DNA of 64,000 nucleotides, taken from assembly GCA_016928835.1 (NCBI GenBank), contig JAFGJW010000005.1, positions 1 to 64,000 on the forward strand. Reading direction: 5' to 3'. Shown in pieces: positions 56,892 to 64,000 of this stretch. The translations under genes and the position numbers were made by a program. Numbering within the stretch: position 1 is the stretch's first letter; every line of letters starts with the position of its first letter. Below the pieces are notes generated by a model that saw nothing but the letters and a program-made list of their open reading frames with translations, did not search any database and was not told where the DNA came from. The DNA is from Candidatus Woesearchaeota archaeon. GTDB taxonomy: Archaea; Nanobdellota; Nanobdellia; Woesearchaeales; GW2011-AR15.

Positions 56892-57956
56892 ATGATTGAA
56901 GAAGTAATCTCTGATACACAATTGACTACTTTGGAAGATGTCTTGCAGGCAATTGCTGCTGAATTTACACAACCCCACGGAGAGAATATAGCAGCTGTAA
57001 TCGGATACGGCTCTTTTTTTTATCAAGACCACGCTGCACAATTACCAGGGATTTTAACAAGGGATTTCTTTGACAAACGGCCTGATTTTATTGTTGTTTA
57101 CAGAGACCCAAAAACATTTTTTGAAGCTTTAGGGAAACAATTTGGCTGGGACGCTGAGACAATTGCTTTGCATGTTGAAGATGCTCGAGATAAGATGGCC
57201 TTTTATCTTCCAACAACCAGGAAATACTACCCTGTGCAATTTAATGACAGGAGTGGTGTTGCACGCCTGCCGTTCAGAATTGGGGCAATAAGTCTTGATG
57301 AATTCCAAACAAGAACTGCTCTAGAATCACAAGATATGTATATTAAGATGAGGTTAAGAGGGCTTATAAAACCAGTGAATATAAATCCGGATAGTGAGCA
57401 AGCTATTGATGGGGGAATATCAAATTCAAGAAGAAGATTTGTAGAGCTTGCTTTCCAAATATCTTCTGGGACCATTTCTGGGAGGGAGATATTTGCAAAC
57501 TACATGTGGGCCAGTTATCTTATGGAAGCATGGAGATTTGAAACCTATAAGGCAGATTATCTGATAGGGAGAGCGGTTGGCGATTTGGATTTCAGAAGAA
57601 AGTTGTTTGGTGGGGCAGTTGCTCATATTCAGAAGTATGTGTCTGATAATGAGGTTCCTATAAGAATTGGAGGCTCATCAATTTCTCCACAAGACATAAC
57701 CATAGATAATTTATTTAATGTTGCTTTTGATTTGCCCTCTCTAAGTTTAGGGCAGAGATATAATCAACTCTTTTATTTTACTGGGCAAAATTTAGCCAGT
57801 CTGCGTCAGACCCTTACAATAAACCGTAAATACGTAAACTATACACCCCAATACGAAGAAGTTTCTTCAGGTGAAGGTAGAGAAATAATCGAGCCCCCTA
57901 AGGTGAGTAAATTAAAATATGTTGTCAGAAAGATAAGCAAAATTTTTAAGCATTAG
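56892..57956 (+). CDS. TAM41/Mmp37-like protein (putative phosphatidate cytidylyltransferase-like nucleotidyltransferase)
   Basis: 'AAVIGYGSFFYQDH', 'RPDFIVVYRDPKTFFEALGKQFGWD', 'FRIGAISLDEFQTRTALESQDMYIKMRLRGLIKPVNI' resemble Mmp37 motifs. Confidence 0.55.
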   Translation: MIEEVISDTQLTTLEDVLQAIAAEFTQPHGENIAAVIGYGSFFYQDHAAQLPGILTRDFFDKRPDFIVVYRDPKTFFEALGKQFGWDAETIALHVEDARDKMAFYLPTTRKYYPVQFNDRSGVARLPFRIGAISLDEFQTRTALESQDMYIKMRLRGLIKPVNINPDSEQAIDGGISNSRRRFVELAFQISSGTISGREIFANYMWASYLMEAWRFETYKADYLIGRAVGDLDFRRKLFGGAVAHIQKYVSDNEVPIRIGGSSISPQDITIDNLFNVAFDLPSLSLGQRYNQLFYFTGQNLASLRQTLTINRKYVNYTPQYEEVSSGEGREIIEPPKVSKLKYVVRKISKIFKH

Positions 57957-58044
57957 TTGTGCATATGCAAGAAAAAACCCTAAAATTTAATTTTTGCAGG
58001 TATTTTTAATTAAGTTCTTAAACCTCTTCTACATTCTAATAAAT

Positions 58045-58320
58045 ATGCGCAGAAGGGTCCATATTATTGTCTCAGGCACAGTCCAGGGTGTCTTTTACAG
58101 GTCAGAAACAAAAGAAAAGGCAACTGAACTTGGACTAGTTGGCTGGGTCAGAAATGCAAGTAAGGGTAATGTTGAAATAATAGCAGAAGGCCCAGAGGAA
58201 AATTTAAAGCAACTGATACAATGGTGCCGTCATGGCCCTCCCAATGCAGAAGTGGATGATATTGACATTGAATGGTTCGGTCCAGTTAATGACTTCAGTT
58301 CTTTTAAAATAAGATGCTAA
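58045..58320 (+). CDS. acyP: Acylphosphatase
   Basis: 'VHIIVSGTVQGVFYRSETKEKATELGLVGWVRNASKGNVEIIAEGPEENL'. Confidence 0.95.
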   Translation: MRRRVHIIVSGTVQGVFYRSETKEKATELGLVGWVRNASKGNVEIIAEGPEENLKQLIQWCRHGPPNAEVDDIDIEWFGPVNDFSSFKIRC

Positions 58321-58422
58321 ACAAATACTTTACATAATCCATAGTATATTATCCTTTTTCAAAAAAAAATTCGAAAAGTATTAATACCTTTTCATCTGTA
58401 TTGAGTAATTAGGTGATTAATC

Positions 58423-58782
58423 ATGAAAAAAGTGCTTGTTGTTGAAGACTCAATATACATTACCCGGGCAATCAAAATAATATTAGAGAAAGAAGGAATT
58501 TCTGTTTTAAGTACAAGTGATGGCAGCAAGGTAGTTGAAATTGTTAGGAACAAAGGCATTGACCTTGTTATTTTGGATTTGATGATGCCTGGTGTTTCAG
58601 GAAAAGACGTCTTCAAAATGTTGAAAGCAGATCAAGATACAAAAAATGTGCCTGTTCTAATCCTTTCTGCAAGAATAGATTACTATTTAAACGATGAAGA
58701 ACTAAAGACATGCGATAAATTTATGACCAAGCCTTTTGATAATAAGGAGTTGGTGCAGGAAGTAAAAAAACTCATTGGATAA
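58423..58782 (+). CDS. Response regulator receiver protein
   Basis: 'KKVLVVEDSIYI', 'IDLVILDLMMPGVSGKDVFKMLK', 'MTKPFD'. Confidence 0.95.
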   Translation: MKKVLVVEDSIYITRAIKIILEKEGISVLSTSDGSKVVEIVRNKGIDLVILDLMMPGVSGKDVFKMLKADQDTKNVPVLILSARIDYYLNDEELKTCDKFMTKPFDNKELVQEVKKLIG

Positions 58783-61150
58783 GTTGGACGATTTTGTTAC
58801 ATCTTTTGCAAAAATGAATGGAAAGTCATCGCATCAAATTAAGAGTAGCCCCCACGAACTGGAAGACAAATTTCTAAGAATCTTCGAGTGCGCTCCAGAT
58901 GGAATTATAATCGTAAACTTAAAAGGCAAGGTTGAACTATGCAATCAGGCTTTTATTGATTTGACAGGGTATTCAAAAAAAGATATTGTCGGCAGACATT
59001 TTTCAAAATTACCAACAATAATAAGGCGAGATATTCTTAACTATGTCAGATTATTCAAATCTCTTATTAAAGGGAAGATAAAGAAACCTTTTGAATTTAA
59101 ATGGAGAAGGAAGGACGGGGCTATTCGTTTTGGTGAAATACGAATTAACCTGATTAAGAAAGATAAAAAGGTTATTGGGGTGCAAGCCTTTCTGAGAGAC
59201 ATTACTGAGAGAAAAAAAACAGAAGAAGAGCTGTTCAGTAGCAAGGAGAACTACAAGCTTTTGACAGAAGGGCTACAGGATGTAATATTTAGAGTCTCAA
59301 CCAAAGGCGTGCTTGAATATATCAGCCCAGCAATTAAGGAATTCGGTGGCTACACCCCTGAAAAAGAAGTTGGTAACTTCATTGCAAAGTATTTTGCCAC
59401 AAAAAAGGAGTTTTTGTATGCTTTGCAATTAATAAAAAAGATTACTATAGATAAAAAAAAGGCATCAATTCAATTCCTCTACAAATCAAAAAAAGGAGAA
59501 CCCTTTTATGTAGAGGTTACTGCTAAACCTGTAATTAAAGGCGGGAAAGTGATTACCCTTCAGTGTGTAATGCGGGACATATCTGAGCACAAGAAATCTG
59601 AAGAAATGCTTAAAGAAAGCGAAGAGAGATACAGGACCCTGTTTCACACTGCAGGCGAAGTAGTAATACAAAGTGATCTGACAGGAAAAATCATTGATGT
59701 AAATAAGGCTGTTGAAGAATATGGCTTGCAAAGAGATGAACTTATTGGAAAAACACTCTTTTATTTCCTAACAAGAGAATCTTGGCCACAAGCCAAAAGA
59801 GATTTTCTTGAGCAATTGAGAGGCAAGTCCACTGAAGGAGAAACACAGGTTAGAACTCCCGGAGGAGTCAAAACTGCTTATTATAAAGACAGTCCGATAA
59901 TAAAAAACGGAAAGGTTGTCGGTGTTCTTACAATTATTCGAGACATAACAGAAAGAAAAAAAATTGAACTTAATCTGATGGAGAGTGAGAAGCGTTTTAG
60001 GGATATTTCAAATAGCATGGCAGATTGGATTTGGGAAGTTGATAAAAGTGGAAAATATACATTTGCATCAGGAAAAGTGAAACAAATTTTGGGCTATGCA
60101 TCAGAAGAGCTGATAGGGAAAAAGCCATTTGATTTCATGCCAAAAAGTGAAGCACAACGGGTCAAGGAGATATTCACCAGAATTGCAAAGGAAAAAGGAC
60201 CTTTAATTGATATTGAAAATTGGAACTTGACAAAAAATGGAAAAAGGGTCTGCTTATTGACTAATGGGTTTCCAATTATAGATGATAAAGGAAGTCTGGT
60301 CGGTTATAGGGGTGTTGATAAAGATATCACTGAACGCAAGATGGCAGAAGAGGCACTTAAAAAGAAACACAGAGATTTGATGGAGAAAGAAAAAGAGATA
60401 ATCTCAGTCAATAGACAACTGGAGAAGCTTAACGAAGAGCTTATGCGCCAGGATACCCTGAAAGATACTTTTCTTTCAAATATCTCCCATGAATTGAGAA
60501 CACCTTTGACCTCGATACGCACATATAATCAATTGATCTATGATCAGGTTTTTGGCCCTATCAACAAAAAACAAAAGGAGAGTCTAAAAATAACTTTAGA
60601 AAGTGCAGATTATCTTACTGAGCTAATCAGTAACCTGTTAGAGATATCCAGATTCGAAGTAGGTAAGATGAAAATGCATTTTTCAAGAGAGAATATCATT
60701 GCGGTGGTAAATGAAGTAATCAAAGAGTTTCAGCCAAGAGTTGAGGAGATAAATGGTAACATATTGGTTCACAAAAAAAGATCATATATGTTGAACATTG
60801 ACAAGACCAGAATAAAACAAGTCTATCGAAATGTAATTGAAAATTCAATCAAGTATAGAAGCAAAAGACCATTGCGGATTGAAATTAGGCACAGCAAGAT
60901 AAAAAATTTTGTCAAAATTCAAATTAGAGACAATGGCATTGGAATATCAAAGCGTAATATTAAGCATTTGTTTAATAAATTCTATCAAGCTGAGCAAGCT
61001 ATGACGGAAAAAAGGGGAGGCGTTGGTCTGGGATTATCAATTATAAAACATATTATTGAAGCGCACAAAGGTACAATTATGATTGACAGTAAACTAGGAA
61101 AAGGAACAACAGTCACTATCTGCTTGCCCATTAAACAAAATAGGCAATAA
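58775..61150 (+). CDS. Multi-PAS sensor histidine kinase
   Basis: Repeated PAS/PAC units ('RDITERKK'), HisKA 'FLSNISHELRTPLTSI', HATPase 'IRDNGIGISKRNIKHLFNKFYQ'. Confidence 0.95.
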   Translation: MDKLDDFVTSFAKMNGKSSHQIKSSPHELEDKFLRIFECAPDGIIIVNLKGKVELCNQAFIDLTGYSKKDIVGRHFSKLPTIIRRDILNYVRLFKSLIKGKIKKPFEFKWRRKDGAIRFGEIRINLIKKDKKVIGVQAFLRDITERKKTEEELFSSKENYKLLTEGLQDVIFRVSTKGVLEYISPAIKEFGGYTPEKEVGNFIAKYFATKKEFLYALQLIKKITIDKKKASIQFLYKSKKGEPFYVEVTAKPVIKGGKVITLQCVMRDISEHKKSEEMLKESEERYRTLFHTAGEVVIQSDLTGKIIDVNKAVEEYGLQRDELIGKTLFYFLTRESWPQAKRDFLEQLRGKSTEGETQVRTPGGVKTAYYKDSPIIKNGKVVGVLTIIRDITERKKIELNLMESEKRFRDISNSMADWIWEVDKSGKYTFASGKVKQILGYASEELIGKKPFDFMPKSEAQRVKEIFTRIAKEKGPLIDIENWNLTKNGKRVCLLTNGFPIIDDKGSLVGYRGVDKDITERKMAEEALKKKHRDLMEKEKEIISVNRQLEKLNEELMRQDTLKDTFLSNISHELRTPLTSIRTYNQLIYDQVFGPINKKQKESLKITLESADYLTELISNLLEISRFEVGKMKMHFSRENIIAVVNEVIKEFQPRVEEINGNILVHKKRSYMLNIDKTRIKQVYRNVIENSIKYRSKRPLRIEIRHSKIKNFVKIQIRDNGIGISKRNIKHLFNKFYQAEQAMTEKRGGVGLGLSIIKHIIEAHKGTIMIDSKLGKGTTVTICLPIKQNRQ

Positions 61151-61169
61151 ATTATGGTTGGCTTAAAAA

Positions 61170-62192
61170 ATGAAAGAAGCTATGTTCTACGAAAAAAAAG
61201 AGAAAGATATTGTCCAGTGCACACTCTGTCCTCACAGCTGTATTATTAAACCAGACAACGTTGGTGTCTGCGGAGTAAGAAGAAACAAGGAGGGCATTCT
61301 TTATTCATTAGTGTATGATAATATTGAGACAGTTCATATTGATCCAATAGAAAAAAAGCCGCTCTACCATTTTCTTCCAGGAACAAAGTCTCTATCACTT
61401 TGTACTGTTGGATGCAATTTCAGATGTGAATTCTGCCAGAACTCGACTATATCCCAGGTTACCAAGGATAAAGGATATAACATCGCGGGCGAGAAAGTAA
61501 AGCCAGAGGAAATTGTGGAACTTGCACAAAAGCGGAACTGCGACTCCATCTCTTATACCTATACTGAGCCAACAATATTTTATGAATTAGCTTATGATAC
61601 TGCCAGAGTTGCACATGGAAAGGGCATTAAAAATGTTTTTGTCACAAACGGCTACATAAATGCAGAACCATTAAAAAAAATGCAGCCCTATTTGGATGCA
61701 GCAAATATTGACTTGAAATCCTTCTCAGATGACTTTTATGGGAAAGTCTGTGGTGCAAAACTCAAACCAGTTCTTGATTCAATTAAGGTCTACTATGAAC
61801 TTGGGATTTGGATAGAGATTACAACATTAGTTGTACCTGGGCAGAATGACTCTGAAAAAGAACTTGGACAGATAGCCCAATTTATTGCAGGCATTGATAA
61901 AAACATACCGTGGCATGTCTCCAGATTTCATCCTGACTATAAAATGTATGAGAGCTCAGCAACTCCAGTTGCGACAATCCATAAAGCAGTTGAGCTTGGC
62001 AAAAATGCAGGTCTCAATTATATCTATGTTGGCAATGTCTGGGGGGATGAACATGATAACACATATTGCCCAAATTGTCATAAGCTCCTGATCCGCAGAC
62101 ATGGGTTCAGCATATTGCATAATAATATAAAAGGAGCAAAGTGTAGGCACTGCAATCACACTATCCCTGGGATTTTTTCAAAAAATATTTAA
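61170..62192 (+). CDS. amrS: Radical SAM enzyme, AmmeMemoRadiSam system type (AmrS/PflA-like)
   Basis: 'VQCTLCPHSCIIKPDNVGVCGVRRN', 'CTVGCNFRCEFCQN', 'TYTEPTIFYE'. Confidence 0.92.
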   Translation: MKEAMFYEKKEKDIVQCTLCPHSCIIKPDNVGVCGVRRNKEGILYSLVYDNIETVHIDPIEKKPLYHFLPGTKSLSLCTVGCNFRCEFCQNSTISQVTKDKGYNIAGEKVKPEEIVELAQKRNCDSISYTYTEPTIFYELAYDTARVAHGKGIKNVFVTNGYINAEPLKKMQPYLDAANIDLKSFSDDFYGKVCGAKLKPVLDSIKVYYELGIWIEITTLVVPGQNDSEKELGQIAQFIAGIDKNIPWHVSRFHPDYKMYESSATPVATIHKAVELGKNAGLNYIYVGNVWGDEHDNTYCPNCHKLLIRRHGFSILHNNIKGAKCRHCNHTIPGIFSKNI

Positions 62193-62215
62193 GCTATATC
62201 ATATTAAACTTTCAG

Positions 62216-62665
62216 ATGGAAGAAGTAGCAAGAAAGGCGTTGATGTATGCTGTGTTCTTCATAGTGGGTCTCCTTCTTGTAATATCCGGCCTTCCTGAAT
62301 TTGTGCACGAGCAGTCATTTGAGCTCACAAGAGCAGTGCTGTCTTCTGTTCAGCTGGCTTATGTCCGCGACCTCAAACCAACTATTGGGTTTATTGGACA
62401 ATTGATTATGGCATCCATACTCCTGCTGTTGCCAGGCTGTGTAATAGGCGGGCTATGGTTTGGCAAACTTGGATATGAGATTTTATTTGGGTATCTAAAA
62501 GCCACTGCTCTTTTTGCGCTTCCCCTTTTTGTAAACAAAGTAATTGCATTATTGTGTCTTGCTCTATGTATTTACGGGTTCTACGAGCAATACAAGATAA
62601 TCAATAAAATACCTGTATTTATGGCTCCCAAACAAGAGGACAAAGAGATGCTGAAGTTCATATGA
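62216..62665 (+). CDS. Membrane protein, hypothetical
   Basis: 149 aa with about four hydrophobic segments. Confidence 0.55.
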   Translation: MEEVARKALMYAVFFIVGLLLVISGLPEFVHEQSFELTRAVLSSVQLAYVRDLKPTIGFIGQLIMASILLLLPGCVIGGLWFGKLGYEILFGYLKATALFALPLFVNKVIALLCLALCIYGFYEQYKIINKIPVFMAPKQEDKEMLKFI

Positions 62666-62704
62666 ACCAATAAACTCTTAAATCCTGCTTGTATTATTAT
62701 TCTT

Positions 62705-64000
62705 ATGAAGAATCTTGAAATTGCTAAGATATTCTATGAAATCGCTGATATACTTGAGATACAGGGAATAGATTTTAAACCAAGGGCTTACAGAAAAGCT
62801 GCTAAAAATATTGAGTCTATGCCACAAGACATTGAGGAACTGCACAAAAAAAATAAGCTTGAGGAGATCCCGGGAGTTGGGGAGCACATTGCAAAAAAGA
62901 TTGAAGAGATAATTGAGACAGGCAAATTAAAGTACTTGGAAAAAATAAGAAAGCAGGTACCAGGACATCTTAATGAATTGCTCAAGGTTCAAAGCATAGG
63001 TCCAAAGAAGGCTAAACAGCTCCATGACAAATTAGGAGTAACCACTCTTAAAGATTTAGAAGATGCTGCTAAATCAGGCAAGATTAGAAAATTAGATGGA
63101 TTTGGGGAGACAAGTGAGCTGGATATACTTAAAGGTATTGAAATCTATAAAAAAGGCAAGGAAAGAATACCTCTTGGGTTTGCGCTTCCCATTGCTCGAG
63201 AATTGGAGCATATACTTACGCAGTTGAAAGATACAAGCAAGGTTCTGGTTGCAGGTTCACTTAGAAGAAGAAAATCAACTATAGGCGACCTAGATGTCCT
63301 TGTTGCTTCTAAACAGCCAGAAAAAATAATGGATTTTGTCACAGCAATGAAAAATGTTCAGAGAGTCCTATCAAGAGGAACAACAAAGTCCAGTGTAATA
63401 CTTGAAAACGGAATTCAAGTTGATTTGAGGGTAGTGCATGACTCTGATTTTGGAGCAGCATCACAGTACTTTACTGGCAGCAAGGAACATGGTATTAAAA
63501 CCAGAATTATTGCAAATCAATTAGGGTACAAGCTAAGTGAGTATGGTTTATTTAATAAAAATAATAAGAAAGTGGCTGGAGAAACAGAAGAAGAAATTTA
63601 CAAGAAACTTGGGATGCAGTGTCCTGAGCCTGAGTTGAGGGAGGACAGGGGGGAGATTGAGCTTGCTCAAAAAAACAGGCTTCCAAAGATCATTCCTTAT
63701 AATGCGGTAAAAGGAGATTTCCACGTACATAGCAATTACAGTGACGGCTCAGCAAGCATAGAGGAAGTTGCCAAAGAATGCATCAGGCTTGGTTATGAGT
63801 ATGTTTGTATTGCAGACCATTCAAAATCAACTAGGATTGGCAATGGTTTAACAGAAGAGAGATTATTGAAAAAATGTAAAGAGATTGATCAGATAAATAA
63901 AAAATTAAAAAAAATTAGGATATTAAGAGGAGCTGAAGTTGATATTCTGGCAAATGGAGAGCTTGATTATGATAATAAAATACTAAAACAATTGGATATT
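62705..64000 (+). CDS. PolX-family DNA polymerase with PHP domain (3' partial)
   Basis: Absent from ORF track because it runs off the end; 'EIPGVGEHIAKKIEEII', 'VAGSLRRRKSTIGDLDVLV', 'KGDFHVHSNYSDGSASIEEVAKECIRLGYEYVCIADHS'. Confidence 0.93.
   Translation, partial: MKNLEIAKIFYEIADILEIQGIDFKPRAYRKAAKNIESMPQDIEELHKKNKLEEIPGVGEHIAKKIEEIIETGKLKYLEKIRKQVPGHLNELLKVQSIGPKKAKQLHDKLGVTTLKDLEDAAKSGKIRKLDGFGETSELDILKGIEIYKKGKERIPLGFALPIARELEHILTQLKDTSKVLVAGSLRRRKSTIGDLDVLVASKQPEKIMDFVTAMKNVQRVLSRGTTKSSVILENGIQVDLRVVHDSDFGAASQYFTGSKEHGIKTRIIANQLGYKLSEYGLFNKNNKKVAGETEEEIYKKLGMQCPEPELREDRGEIELAQKNRLPKIIPYNAVKGDFHVHSNYSDGSASIEEVAKECIRLGYEYVCIADHSKSTRIGNGLTEERLLKKCKEIDQINKKLKKIRILRGAEVDILANGELDYDNKILKQLDI

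Noticed and set aside
1-64000. CRISPR arrays, rRNA operons, additional tRNAs, transposase genes
   Set aside because: Looked for regularly spaced repeats, rRNA-like sequence, T-loop motifs and DDE/tyrosine recombinase ORFs; none seen other than the tRNA-Gln reported.

Overview
64 kb window of an archaeal genome. The lineage is inferred from archaeal-type DnaG, diphthine synthase, XPD-family helicase, FtsZ, TATA/BRE-like promoters and S-layer-like surface proteins; a DPANN-type lineage is plausible but not proven. About 3.3-22 kb and 37-64 kb look like ordinary gene-dense chromosome. About 22-37 kb looks like an accessory/gene-flux region with decayed toxin-antitoxin genes, an ORF6N gene, dispersed repeats, DNA methyltransferases and a Fic gene bracketed by palindromic repeats. 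Best candidates for follow-up: (1) a tRNA-Gln(UUG) at 50407-50562 (-) that becomes a fully paired 73-nt tRNA only if two introns at non-canonical sites (D-arm 32 nt, T-loop 51 nt) are removed; (2) an AMP-ligase/ACP/PlsC-type fusion protein followed by its own AcpS, plus a TAM41/Mmp37-like protein, suggesting an acyl-phospholipid module in an archaeon; (3) a Fic gene flanked by two copies of a GGTGACCACA-N20-TGTGGTCACY element and by remnants of a CxxC-tailed protein; (4) a ~250-nt structured ncRNA candidate upstream of dnaG, with two further hairpin-rich ncRNA candidates; (5) dispersed ~50-70 nt repeats and a shared promoter-like motif across the accessory region. All assignments come from reading the sequence; no searches were run.
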